A stretch of 64,000 bases of DNA, taken from contig CM068382.1 in the NCBI GenBank assembly GCA_034770075.1, positions 10,434,685-10,498,684 of the forward strand. Direction: 5' to 3'. Source of the stretch: Aralia elata (lineage: Eukaryota > Streptophyta > Magnoliopsida > Apiales > Araliaceae). The notes under the pieces are model-generated. The model saw only the letters and a list, made by a program, of their open reading frames with translations, was not told the origin of the DNA and did no database searches. Shown one piece after another: positions 47,891 through 59,202 of the stretch (its first letter is position 1; every line of letters starts with the position of its first letter). The position numbers were made by a program, and so were the translations under genes.

Positions 47891-50800
47891 GTTGCTTTAT
47901 TTAAAGCTTAATTATATCATTAGATGCATGTATAATTTATTATACGTTCACTGTCACTTGAGCAATCTTAATACAGTAAAACCTCGATAAATGCATATCT
48001 CGAAAAAAAATATTATTTTAACGAGATTATTTATTTATCGATAAATTAATGAATAATTTATTCATTTATCAATAAATTAATATTTATTATTTTAGAGGGA
48101 GTTTTTTAATTTATATATGTGGTCAGAAAAATCAAGAGAGACAACAATTAATGTATTAATTTGAGTCTAGAAAAGTTAAAAAGAATTGGTGAAACTTATA
48201 ATGTCTTGAAAGTTGTGTATGCACTACAAAAAATTAAGGATGAGGTTGAATTTGGTTTAGGTGTAAAAAAAAAACAAGTAACTTTAGATGTATATTTTCA
48301 GAAAAAAATTATTATTTAATGCATTTAGCGAGATTATTACTTTAGTACACATGTTCAAATTGAGACCGAAAAAAATTATTATCTACATAAAATTATTACT
48401 TTATTGAATATTTATTTATCGAGGTTTTAGTGTACTGTACGTGGTGCCTTCCGAATCACATAAAGCAAACAAGAACCCTCACATGCTGTTCCGATAACTC
48501 ATATTTATAATGGTTGAATTAATTATCTGGACTATAATGACATCTCAACTTATTTGGATATTCTTTGACTTTAATTTGCGACAAATGTTGAACGCTACAC
48601 ATACTTTCATTTCCTTGAAAAAATAAAGCTCGACTGAATTGTTCTTTGGCCATTTCCCTATTACTTCTAATTAAATTCTGAATATTAGTTATATATTGAG
48701 ACCACCTTTTCCTTGTAAAATTACAGAAATATGTGTTGAATTGTTTGCTTTAATATAAAAAGTGTCACCCGGAGAGTTACAATCAAAAAATACCTTTGCT
48801 AAAAAAACAGAAAAAAAAAAGAAAAGAAAAGGAAAGGTCTCTAATAAATTCTATATAAAAAATAGGATATAAAGAAATTAACCAGCTAATATATACTTTA
48901 TGGTTTCATATACTCCAATATACAGGTTGACAAGTCTTATATGTAGTACTTAATAACGCATGGTGGCCCCCCGATGACAGTTTTATTATGCATGGTCACC
49001 AAAATTAAATAGCAAGGCTTTGCGTCCGGAGTTATATTAATTTTATTGGTTGTCCCATTCATTATATATATAGTTGCAACTTAGCTGTTTAATGCACACC
49101 CCACTTGCTATGACCTACTTGAACTGAACACTCAAGAATAAGTCAACTTATTTCTTTTTAGCATTCAATTAGTCTTTATATGGATACTGAATCCATGCAT
49201 TTTTGGATTTTGTTTATCAATTTTTTTTTACTCTTTTTGCACAAAAAACAAATAAAATGTCTGTACATTTGTATCTATATACTTTTGTGGTTTATTTGTA
49301 TTCAGGTTTTTATATTTTATTTTATTTTTCTATAAATCCGCAACCATTTGATGTACAGTGAATAAATCGTACGAGTGAATGAGGAGCAATATCACACAAA
49401 TCAGACACACCTTTTTATTTTCTCACCAAATCTCTTATTCTAATTTTTGAATTTATTTGTAGATGAGACGGTGGAAAGCTTGGGAGAAAGAAACCCAAAC
49501 GGTTGAATATATGGTGGCCAACGGTATGAAAATAATTTCCCTTCCCACTTGATCCGGCAATTTTTGAAAACAAAAATATTAATTAGATCTAAATGTGTTA
49601 CGATATTTTTTTTTATAAAAAATAATCATAAAGAATATATTTATTCAGCTTAATACAGAACCTGTGCTGCTCTTTTACACATATTTCATTAATTGCTTAG
49701 AATAAATACATACATACATACATAATACATATATTTGTCTCAGTTTTTTTTTTAATTCAAGTATACATGTATGTTGATGCTAATACTATGTTATACTATA
49801 TTGTTATATATTTGTCTCAGATCCTAACCGATTTAGATTTACAAGGGAAACAACATTTGGACGCAGACATATGAGCGGTTTTACCTCCACATTGACTGAG
49901 CTTTGGATTGTGAGTTTAATTATAATTTTTCCTCCCTTTAATTTCAATTTTTTTACTTATTACGTTTTTCTTTTAAAAAATAAATTATATAAACTGACAA
50001 TATATGTTCTTGCTGGTAAATGTTTGTGATTAAATTAGAAAAGTTTCTTTCGCCAATTCTTCCATTCAGTAGCCAAAGTAGACTACCTTACTTTGCGCCA
50101 TGCTTTTATCGAGGTTAGTATAAATCCAGGTTTATAATTTTCCGAGTTCCAAACATATCGGAATAACAAATTAATTTAGTATTTTATTTGCAAATTTATT
50201 TAATTTGTAGACTCATCTATCAACAAATAAATCCTTCGATTTCCGAAAATACATACAACGATCCTTGGAAAAGGACTTTAAGCTTGTAGTTGGTATAAGG
50301 TACTCAATCTCGTGTTAACCGTTAATACTATAATTCAGTTAATTTTTATGCAATTATATTAGTGATTAAGTATACCTTCTGTTCATTTAACTTTTGAATA
50401 ATTACATGTACAGCCCTCTCATGTGGCTTCTGGCTGTTGTCTTCATGTTAGTTGACGTGCATGGTAAGTAATAAATATAATGCTTTCAAAAATATTTTTT
50501 GATTGAATGACACTTCTATTCCCAACTTGATCACTTGCATGTCGATAAATTTCAATGTTGTACCTCAAACATAATATGGTCGTCTTTTCATTGATAATAT
50601 TTTTTCTGTTTTAAATTATAAGATCATTATTAATTTTTAAAAAATTAATTTAAAAAAATTTTAAACTCAAAAGTTATCATATGAATTCAGTTGGTTTATG
50701 TTAATACAATTATGAATTAATATTATAAATTATCTAAAAAGTACTATTCCCTCCGTCCCAAATTAATTGCATTTCTAGGACTTTTTAAAGTCAAATTGAC

Positions 50801-52303
50801 TATTTTTAAAACTATTTTTTTTACTATTTGTGCTAACATATATGTGAAGATATTATAACCAAAAGAAAGTATATACAATTTATTACTAATTTCAATTTTT
50901 ATAATTTTAAAAATATATTTATATATGCTTAATTATTAATTTTAAAAATAGTCAATTTGACTTTAAAAAATCCTACAAAAGCAATTAATTTGGGACGGAG
51001 GGAGTACTAGTTATAAGATTTATTATTTTAAAAGCTTAAATGAATCGTGAGTTTGAAAATATGTCAAAGTCAATAGTAATCTTATAATTTAAAACGGAAG
51101 GATTATATTTATCAGTTTGTTTATAATTTTTGTTAACTTTTCATCAAATCTCAATTAGTGAGAATTAATTATAAGTTTAAAAAAGTTTCATGTGTTCTCG
51201 AGTAAGATAAATGATCCCCTCACAACAATTTGATGAGAAGTTAATTAAATTTATAACTAACACAAAAAAATAAAAAATAAAAAATCCACGTGTTACCTTT
51301 GCAACTTTAAATATAACTGACATGCATGTTGAAGGGACACATGCAAATGTTATTCAAAACCTTTTTTTTTCTTTTTTTCTTTTGTGTTTAAATCCATGCT
51401 TCTCTCTATATAATCTCAAGTGACTAAACTTGGAAAGAACTAAATCGATCAGGTTGGCAGACATTTTTATGGGTTTCGTTTATCCCAGTGACTGTAAGTA
51501 ATATTTTTTTATATTGGAAATGTATTTAATTATTTCACATTAATTCTTATTGTTAATAACGTTCTTTAAATGTGGTATTTTTCTCAAATATGTTTAATAT
51601 TGTAGATAGTGCTGATTCTTGGAACAAAACTAGAAGTAATAATGGCACGTATGGCTCTGCAACTGAAAGAGAGGAACCATGTCATCCGGGGAAGCCCATT
51701 GGTGCAACCAAATGATAATCACTTCTGGTTTAGTCGCCCTCAATTAGTCTTAACTCTACTTCACTACGCACTTTTTATGGTAATTAAATTATATTATAAT
51801 AATTCTCTAGCTAAAATAGAGATAGAAAATAATTAATATATATATATATATACATGATACATACATACTCCCTCCTCCCGAAATAAATGTCTCATTTTCT
51901 TTTCATAGTCTTAAATTATTAGATTTCACATTTGACGACTTTTATTATAAGTACATGATTTTTATTAAACGGGACTCTCAATTTGGAATAGAAGGAGAAT
52001 TAGTATATACTGACAATGAAATTATATTTTCTTGATTTATGTTCATTAATTAACATGATTAATTGTTATTACAGAACGCATTTGAGCTTGCTTTCTTCGT
52101 CTGGGTCACGGTATGGTCTTTAAGATAACTACCATTCTTTTTACTTTCAAAGAAAAATATGATAAATATTTCTGTGTTGCTTGCTTATTGAATCAAGATT
52201 TTTTTACTTTATTTTTTTTTTCTTTTGTGGCAGTTCGAATATGGGATAAAGTCTTGCTATCATCAACACATGTGGATCATTGTAATCCGGGTGGTTTTAG
52301 CGT

Positions 52304-52345
<42 letters not shown>

Positions 52346-53230
52346 GTACGTAGTATTTGTTTCTAACACCTTTATACATTTTTAGAAGAAATGGTTTTTA
52401 AGATACCTTAAATAATTTATAATATTGTGTTATCTTTTTCTCCAATGACACAAATATTCTTCTCGTTATGAGTCATATTTATAGTTTCCCCTTAAAAGAT
52501 TATTGAAAAATAATATATCTTTCGATTTTATATGTCAGACTTTTTTATTGCAAGTTACGTGAATAACTATAATTAGTAATATTTTAACGATGTATTTGAT
52601 ATAATGGACTAACTTTATAATTCTACTCAATCTCATAGTTTAATTTGATATAAAGAAAATTTTGTAATATATATTAGACATACTAATTAAAGCAAATCTT
52701 TCAATGTTATGTAGGGTGGTGGTTCAAGTTATTTTCAGTTACATTACTCTTCCCCTCTATGCTCTTGTGACCCAGGTTTGCCAACCTCCCTCCCTCCCTC
52801 TATCAAATCTCTCTATATATACATGTAAACCAAGAGTCTTATTTAAGTTTTAATGTTTTTCTGATTTGACTTTTTAAGTTTTAATTTTTATGCTACAAGA
52901 TTGATATAATTCTTATATACTTAATTTCTATCTATGCATGCATGCATGCAGATGGGTTCACAATTTAAGGTGGCGGCACTTGAAGAAGAAACAGTAAACG
53001 CCCTAAGACAATGGCACTCTGAAGTGAAAGAGAAGAGAAAAAAACAGCCCTACTTGCAGTCTCCTCCATCAACTCCATGGCTCAACAACAACAACAACAA
53101 CAACAACATTAGCAGTTTAACCAATTCTCCAGAGCCGCTGCCTTCTTTTCATCATCAAACGCCAGCTGATCTTGACGATTTTCTTTCTCGTCGTGGAACA
53201 ACTAATGAGATAACTGAATTAAGTCCATGA
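45124..53230 (+). CDS. MLO: MLO-family seven-transmembrane protein, 15 exons
   Basis: Exons: 45124-45261, 45430-45487, 45950-46347, 46966-47082, 49463-49523, 49821-49909, 50039-50113, 50211-50299, 50414-50463, 51453-51493, 51606-51779, 52075-52110, 52234-52301, 52715-52775, 52952-53230. All introns are GT-AG and the frame is unbroken, giving 577 residues. MLO proteins are plasma-membrane, calmodulin-binding calcium-channel-like proteins; some are needed for powdery mildew entry, others for pollen, root or fertilisation signalling. Predicted membrane helices lie near 22-44, 66-84, 213-233, 343-358, 363-382, 419-441 and 456-481. Family cysteines are C88, C100, C195 and C450. MRRWKAWEKETQTVEY and FRFTRETTFGRRHM mark the first cytosolic region. 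The calmodulin-binding helix near 497-516 contains ALRQWH (L503, W506). Oddities are an acidic repeat in loop 1 (133-193) and eight asparagines at 530-537. GTG-led upstream codons were ignored in favour of the ATG at 45124. The clade is not assigned. Confidence 0.95.
46150..46332 (+). repeat. In-frame 63-66 bp coding repeat in MLO exon 3
   Basis: Three tandem copies each encode (S/N)DDN.(R/K)SH followed by a Glu/Asp-rich run (EIDEDE). They start at residues 133, 155 and about 176. They lie in the first extracellular loop between C100 and C195, stretching that spacing to 95 residues. Copies are similar at DNA level as well, so the repeat is a minisatellite kept in frame. Confidence 0.85.
47418..47670. 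mobile_element. Stowaway-like MITE in MLO intron 4
   Basis: The left end, ATTCTCTTCGTTCTAAAATT plus AGAGATACAATTTAA, is mirrored by the right end (AAATTATATATTTAATTTTG, then GAACAGGGGGGAAT). The inner part is also mirrored (GGCGGCATATTAAATTT versus AATTTAATATGTCGTT). Confidence 0.65.
47973..48438. mobile_element. TIR element with AAACCTCGATAAAT ends, MLO intron 4
   Basis: The left end ACAGTAAAACCTCGATAAAT is mirrored at the right by ATTTATCGAGGTTTTAGTGT plus ACTGT. Internal copies of ATTTATCGATAAATTAAT and CGAGATTATT recur in both orientations. No transposase is encoded. The superfamily is not decided. Confidence 0.65.
50603..51102. mobile_element. Outer MITE interrupted by a second MITE, MLO intron 9
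   Basis: The ends TTTCTGTTTTAAATTATAAG plus ATCATTATT and AGTAATCTTATAATTTAAAA plus CGGAAGGA are inverted copies about 500 bp apart. The middle (50744-51004) is a separate MITE, so the outer element is about 240 bp without it. Confidence 0.6.
50744..51004. mobile_element. Stowaway-like MITE, 261 bp, family copy 1
   Basis: The element starts CTATTCCCTCCGTCCCAAAT plus TAATTGC and ends GCAATTAATTTGGGACGGAG plus GGAG, flanked by TA on both sides. The subterminal TCAAATTGACTATTTTTAAA is mirrored. The interior is nearly the same as the element at 60250-60508, so both belong to one family. Confidence 0.88.
51869..52004. mobile_element. Short Stowaway-like MITE, MLO intron 11
   Basis: CTCCCTCCTCCCGAAATAAA at the left is mirrored by AATTTGGAATAGAAGGAGAA at the right, about 135 bp apart. 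Confidence 0.55.
52312..52343. repeat. TA microsatellite, MLO intron 13
   Basis: An uninterrupted TA run directly after the exon 13 donor. Similar runs occur at 41867-41891, 47857-47888 and 56543-56569. Confidence 0.85.
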
Positions 53231-53484
53231 AGATCAAATTATATTGTCCAACAACAACAAAGCCAGATCTACAAAGTTTAAGCCGACAACTAAAGTACGT
53301 ACTGTCAAAATCCAACTTTAAGTAAATATGAGAAAACGTTTTATAGGTCAAATGTTACGATCGCTTAATTAATTAATGTGTGATTAATGGAGTGTTGTAA
53401 TACTTTCCACTTAAATGCATGGTGTTTTCGTGAGGTTCATGAATCCAGAGTCTGTAAAGCTCTAAAGCATGTGATTCTCTTAAT

Positions 53485-53553
<69 letters not shown>

Positions 53554-53640
53554 TCTGCAATATTATTCCAATTTAATGGAAAGTGTCAAGAATCAATAAA
53601 AATGTTTTTTGCATTATTATAAAACGTCCAAATTTATTGC
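53231..53640 (+). other. MLO 3' UTR and downstream flank
   Basis: Follows the MLO stop codon. A long TA microsatellite spans 53489-53547. AATAAA at 53595-53600 is a candidate poly(A) signal about 365 bp after the stop; other weaker signals are possible. Confidence 0.45.
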
Positions 53641-53644
53641 AATA

Positions 53645-53935
53645 ATTGTTGAGATATAGTCTCACATCGACAACTAAGACCTGGAGTACTCCAATTATAG
53701 TCAATTGATTTTGAGTTTGATACTTTAATATGATATTAGAATTTAGAGCAGACATCATTCATGTGCAAGCCCAACAGCCTACATACTCCACGTCACCCAT
53801 TTAAAATTGTCCACGTGTTTGGCTCAAAATTATGCCACGCGTGAGGGGGCGTGTCGAGTATATAACTCGAGAAGTTACTAAACTCATAGTCAATTAGTTT
53901 TGAGTTGGATACTTCAATAATAACCATCTTCTCCA
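53645..53935. mobile_element. Possible LTR-like fragments
   Basis: TGTTGAGATATAGTCTCACA plus TCGACAACTAAG resembles starts of plant LTRs. The sequence GTCAATTGATTTTGAGTTTG at about 53700 recurs as GTCAATTAGTTTTGAGTTGG at about 53889. A GC-rich piece (CCACGCGTGAGGGGGCGTGT) lies between. No internal domain or primer site was found. Confidence 0.35.
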
Positions 53936-54283
53936 TAAAATGTAAAAATGAGACGCAAATATATAATATAAATTTGTTTTTTCCTCAATTTATATATTAA
54001 ATGGAATAATTTTGCAGATTAGGAAAAATAGAGGAAAGAGACTGTAAGTTTAAAATGAAGAGAATTTTTTTACATATTATGTGGAACCTGAGAGGCAATT
54101 TGACAATTATATTAGGATCAACTGTTATATTAGTATGTATATAGTAGGTATTGCTGAAGATATGTATGTATATTATACATATTCTCTACACAAATTCACA
54201 ATTTACTTTCATTTTGTACTTTACATCACACTTTATAAATAGATACTTTACATCCACACTTTACGCATTGACACATAACACTC

Positions 54284-54433
54284 TTCGGTTTAAAAATCAT
54301 TAATGGGATTGACGAAATTAGGCTATTTTGACCCACGTACAGTATTTTCAAAGGTAAAGATTCATCGGTGACAGTACATGAGTCAAAACAGTTTAATTTC
54401 GTCAGCCCAATTAACAATTTTTTGACCGGAAGG
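54284..54433. mobile_element. Foldback MITE, about 150 bp
   Basis: The left arm, TTAATGGGATTGACGAAATT plus AGGCTATTTTGAC, is mirrored by the right arm GTCAAAACAGTTTAATTTCG plus TCAGCCCAATTAA. Each arm is about 50 bp with a short loop. Confidence 0.7.
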
Positions 54434-54788
54434 AAAGTACAAAATTAAGGTAACCTGGATGATACAAAATGCAAAATTAATATAAACTAGAAGATTCAAA
54501 GTGCATTTAACTCATGGTTTTTACCATAATATTTAAATGGGATAACTTAAATGGAGGCAAAGTAGTAAGGCCCAATTTTGTAGCAAGTCAGGCCCAAAAA
54601 CTGTATTAGCAAACAATAGCCCATAAAGTACTTAAGCCTTCTTAAAGTTGGATCCCCACCTCTCTATATAAAAGACATGTTTTACTAATTAATTTTGTAG
54701 TTGGATGCTATGGACAATTCAGCCCATTTTTGTTTTTTTTTTCTAAATAATTCAGCCAATTTTTGTGCGATCACAATTTTCTTGACAT
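54434..54788. other. AT-rich spacer, nothing recognised
   Basis: Contains GCCCA/GGCCC words near 54570-54625 but no frame or element that can be supported. Confidence 0.4.
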
Positions 54789-55033
54789 ATACTCTCTCCA
54801 ATTAAAATAAAAGCTATTGTTGAATTTTAAAGTTAATTTGAGTTCAAGTTAAAAATCAATATAAACTCATTTAATTTTTATCAATAAAATTATAAATATT
54901 TCTAAACTATTTAAACAGTACTACTATTACAATACTTAATGTTTTCGAAACTTAAATGAATTCCATTAGTTTTAAATTTTAAACATTTTGTGAATTGACT
55001 TTTTCTTATATTTAAAAAATGGAAGGAGAATAT
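54789..55033. mobile_element. Stowaway-like MITE
   Basis: ACTCTCTCCAATTAAAATAA plus AAGC at the left is mirrored by TATTTAAAAAATGGAAGGAG at the right, with AAAGTTAATTTGAG/TGAATTGACTTTT inside. Confidence 0.55.
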
Positions 55034-55079
55034 TATAATTTACTATAATCAGAAGTTGTTTTCATTAATACAATTATAC

Positions 55080-55345
55080 AATGGTATTCAATAACAAGAA
55101 CATTGGATACTTAAGTTTTGAAAGTGAACTATCCTTTCTTGACCTCCTAACAACGAAAATGAAGTCTCAATATGAGGGGGGATGGAATGGCCTAGACTAG
55201 AGTCTAAAGATGCTGGCTGGGGATCCAATCTACTTGACTTGAGATTGATGGTCCAACTACCTTTTTGGATAATTGCTGATATTATGGCTTGTTTGGTTTT
55301 CCCTACTGTCTGGACTCGTGGACAAACCATTTTATCGAATAACTT
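55080..55345. other. Moderate-GC fragment, origin unknown
   Basis: This stretch is GC-richer than its surroundings (for example GATGCTGGCTGGGGATCCAA). It holds overlapping short frames on both strands (62 and 80 codons). Neither shows a known motif, start context or splice sites. It may be a decayed piece of a retroelement or gene. Confidence 0.3.
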
Positions 55346-55348
55346 TTG

Positions 55349-55546
55349 CTCTTTCTGCTCTGAAATATAAGATTATATTCTTGAATTTGAAAAGATTTAA
55401 CTTATTTGATTTTGAAAAATAACAAAATTTAAGTTTTTTTATATAAAAAATAGCTTAATTTTATAATTTTATGATGTGATTTATTTGATTTTTTTTTAAT
55501 ATCTTAGTTTAAAAAATAAATCCTATATTTTAAAATGGGGAAAGTA
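55349..55546. mobile_element. Stowaway-like MITE
   Basis: CTCTTTCTGCTCTGAAATAT plus AAGATTATA at the left is mirrored by AATCCTATATTTTAAAATGG plus GGAAAG at the right. Confidence 0.5.
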
Positions 55547-56067
55547 TTTGGGTGACACAACACATGAATTTGTCAAGTAGGCCTTGAGCTACAGCTACAC
55601 TACAAGGAAGCAAAACAGGTCCTTTGACACAACATGGACAAAAGTTTCTTGTAAGGCCACAATCATCATAGCATTATCCCATGCAACTTGTGCTCTATAT
55701 ATCATATCACTAGCTCCTAATAAAGATATTTTTAATTTATTATTTAAATTTTAATTGTAGTCTCATTCTGAGAAAAGGTTTCTTAAATAGCTTTAGTTTC
55801 AAGTGACTTTTGTCTATTTCCATTCCTTTCCTTCATTTCTCTTTTTCTTTTTGTCCATGAGTTGACTTTTAAAGCAAATACTTGATATACTTGGAAATAA
55901 TTATATATTTTGATGAATATTTAGTGTTTATTATGTAATTAAACTTAATCATGAAAATAATATGTAAAAAATATATATGTTCAAATGGTCTATTCTAAAC
56001 AACTATAAATACATGCATACACACACATATATCTATATAGACTACACACACACACATATACAGGCCA
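55547..56067. other. AT-rich spacer with CA/TA microsatellites
   Basis: No gene. Ends in CACACA and ATATAT runs that border the palindrome at 56068. Confidence 0.4.
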
Positions 56068-56097
56068 GATCAGGAGCTGACCGGTCTGCTCCTGATC
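56068..56097. repeat. 30 bp GC-rich near-palindrome between CA microsatellites
   Basis: GATCAGGAGC..ACCGGT..GCTCCTGATC is a palindrome with only one mismatched pair around its centre, embedded between two (CA)n and (TA)n tracts. Confidence 0.75.
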
Positions 56098-56104
56098 CGG
56101 GCTC

Positions 56105-56135
<31 letters not shown>

Positions 56136-56286
56136 GAATTGATATATTCACAAGTAAATTTAATAGTTTCACAAGTTGTTCCTCACATGAATAGTAAGTA
56201 AACACCTTCATGGGAGAGAGTATATTGTGAAACTAACACTTTCAATTGTAAAAATATCAGTTCCTATATATATATATGGAGAATTT

Positions 56287-56532
56287 AAGAGCAGAACTCT
56301 TAAAGAGTATAACTAGCACCTTTTAGCGACGGACCTTGCGACGGTTTGGTCCGTCGCCACAGCCTTTAGCAACGGACCGGACTTATGGCGACGGACCAAA
56401 CCGTCGCAAGATCCGTCGCTAAAGGGTGTTAAAGAGTATAACTAGCAGACACCTTTTAGCGACGGACCAAACCGTCGCAAGATCCGTCGCTAAATGGTGT
56501 TCTACTAGTTATCCTCTTTAAGAGTTGCTCTT
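56287..56532. mobile_element. Compound foldback element with GCGACGGA motifs
   Basis: The outer arms AAGAGCAGAACTCTTAAAGA and TCTTTAAGAGTTGCTCTT are inverted. Inside are two hairpins. The first pairs CACCTTTTAGCGACGGACCT plus TGCGACGGTTTGGTCCGTCG with its mirror ending TCCGTCGCTAAAGGGTG. The second pairs ACACCTTTTAGCGACGGA with TCCGTCGCTAAATGGTGT. The phrase AAGAGTATAACTAGCA occurs twice, so the inner unit was tandemly duplicated. No protein is encoded. Confidence 0.8.
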
Positions 56533-56569
56533 GATCCTTATTTTATATATATATATATATATATATATG

Positions 56570-58098
56570 TGGACCAGGGAGAGGAGGGAGCATGATTACT
56601 GTTATGAAAGTCGGTCAAGGCGGCTTTTTATTCTGTAGCTCATTTTGAAAAACTGATCAGATGTTTTGATATTTTATTGTTATAGATATGCCTTTATCCT
56701 TATGCACTTGGTCCAAGCAAACAAATTTTATCATGCTAGTAGCAATGCATACATGTTGGAAAGGATTTTATTATAAGCAAAACATGTTCATTTATAAAAT
56801 ATAAAAAAAACACCTACATTTTAAAAAAAGGCTAAATTTAATTTATTATTGAACTAATACCTTTTCTTTTTAATTTATACTTTTACAATTTAATTTTAGA
56901 AATACATTTCATTTAATAGCGTATGTTAAATTTTATCTGACTGCTTAAGAATAGGCTAGAACTTAATTATGACCTTACGTACATAGTAAAATAAAAAACG
57001 TTTATTATTGGATTATCACATTTAGTCTAATACCTTATCGGCTTATTTCATAAGACTTGGAGAAAGGCATTAAACTGTACAAAAGATCCTGGACTGCTGG
57101 TGCTGGACTCACTCAACAATATTACTGAAGTAATAGCAAAAAAATAAAATAAAAAATAAAAAATAAAAAATCTACAACTCAAAAGTCAAAAATCCAAGTA
57201 AAGAAAACCTAACTTCCATGATTTCTTCTTTTTCTGTCTGTTCACTATGAGCAAGATATACTCCCTCCTTTCCTTTCTAATTGGCAATTTAGAAATAAAC
57301 ACATAAATTAAAAATTATAATCAACACTTTGTCTAATTAATTAAATTGAGTATAAAATATTAATATTATTCTTTTAAAATTCATTAGAAACATCAGAGAG
57401 AAACAAAAGGACTGAATGATATTATTATTGTTATCATACTAGAGAAAATTAGTTGAAGTAATGAGAGATAACAAATTTGTATTTAGCGCAAAGGGATAAT
57501 ATGAATAACTATGTAATTAGGTCTTCTTTGAAATTTATCAAAGCAAGACAAAAAAAATGAAATAATTTATATGTTAACAAAATTGTATTGTGACGTGGAA
57601 GTCAATACGATAAGATAGAATAAATTAGGGTGGAGCCATTCTTAATTCTTATGTATCTCGTGTATGCACATACGTCACAATTAAAATTTGGGTGAAAACT
57701 TTTACAATAGATACAAATTCCTCTATAAAAACTGTTTAAAAAGGCGTGTCACTATAACTTGGATAAATTATTGATTGTAACAAGATATTTAGTGAAAAAG
57801 AAAAAATTGATTGAAAAGGCATGTCACTGTTTTGTTAAAATTGATTAATCATATAATTAAAATATAAAATAAACGAAGTACTTTCACAAACCAGGTAAAG
57901 TCATATCCTTTTATCGGGAACATTGGGTACGTTTAGGGGAAGACAAGGATAGATGCTAAAGGGTACCACCATGAATGCGGGGCGATAAACAAACAAACAA
58001 ACATATACCAAACAACTCAAGGTCCACCCTGACAAAGATAACATTGATTCAAGTTGATCAATCCATGTTCTTGATTTACATATACTTTGGCAGTTATA

Positions 58099-58133
<35 letters not shown>

Positions 58134-59150
58134 TTTAAAATTTAAGATATATTTATAATTTTAAATTATAAAATAATATAATTCATAATATACTATTACT
58201 CTATATTTATTAATTAATTGATACATATCATGCCAGAACAATAAATTTTTAGTCAAAAATAAGGATAAATTTTAAACACTAATATTATTCTTAAAGTTGT
58301 GGTTTTATTATGTATATGTATTTTTCAAATGAAAAGAATATAATAATCCATTCGGTTTACATAAAGAGGCTTGTTTTGATTTTTTAAAATTAGTTTTGCA
58401 AAAACCTTAAGTTTAAAATTTAACGTTATTCTCGAAAGTTTTGAACGTGATAAAGTTTGTAACTAATAATATACTTTATGGTTGTATCAGTCAAAATTTT
58501 AATACTTTTTAAATTGATTTCAAAAAATTTAAATTTATTTTATTATATATAAAAGTTGGACTGGCTATATACATTTTTTTAATACATTTTTCTGTAACAT
58601 TACTTTCATTATTATATGATTTCAAGATCACAACGGATCTCTGATAAGATTATTTATTTTCAACGAAATGGCATACAAAGTCAACAGATCTCAATGAATA
58701 CAATAGGATTTATGGCTACACGATCTGTTGAAAAAATTTACGATTTAATTTTTTTTACACAAATGAGTTGGTTGAAAATAATTTCATAATATATACACAC
58801 ACACATGGGGAGTGTTCCATATATAGTTACAATTATAAGGATAGTTCTAACCTTACAACAGATCATACCGTCCAAATTATGGTTAAATGCCTAAGGTGAT
58901 CACTGTCTTCAATTTAGTTTGAGGGACAATAACAAATTAAACTACGGACGATAAGATAAATTTAACTTTTGTCCACAACTGATGATAATTATTGTCTGCA
59001 GTTTTAATTATGTGGATGATGATTATTTTAAAAAAGAAAATATTTTTGATTCGTAATTTAGTTGTGTGGACGATTGAAATATTATTTGGCCATTGAATCA
59101 TATTTTAAACCGTAAAAAATGTGTTGTAAGACTATGCTATTTTTATGATT
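56570..59150. other. AT-rich spacer, nothing gene-like
   Basis: Includes a TA microsatellite at 58103-58128, an AAATAAAAAATA run near 57150 and a single MITE-like end (ACTCCCTCCTTTCCTTTCTA) near 57262 without a convincing partner. No gene, RNA or complete element is supported. Confidence 0.45.
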
Positions 59151-59153
59151 TTG

Positions 59154-59154
59154 A

Positions 59155-59202
<48 letters not shown>
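59154..59202. repeat. Palindromic compound microsatellite (GT)n(AT)n(AC)n
   Basis: A GTGTGTGT run passes into ATATAT and then ACACACAC, so the whole tract is self-complementary and could form a long hairpin. Confidence 0.85.

Larger units (their letters stand above)
47083..49462 (+). other. MLO intron 4, 2.4 kb, holding transposon copies
   Basis: The longest intron of the gene. It holds a MITE at 47418-47670, a TA microsatellite near 47857-47888 and a TIR element at 47973-48438. The remainder is AT-rich sequence with no reading frame. Confidence 0.8.

Noticed and set aside
55990..56211. Frames over CA/TA microsatellites
   Set aside because: Tyr/Val/Cys and Thr/His repeats come directly from dinucleotide runs.
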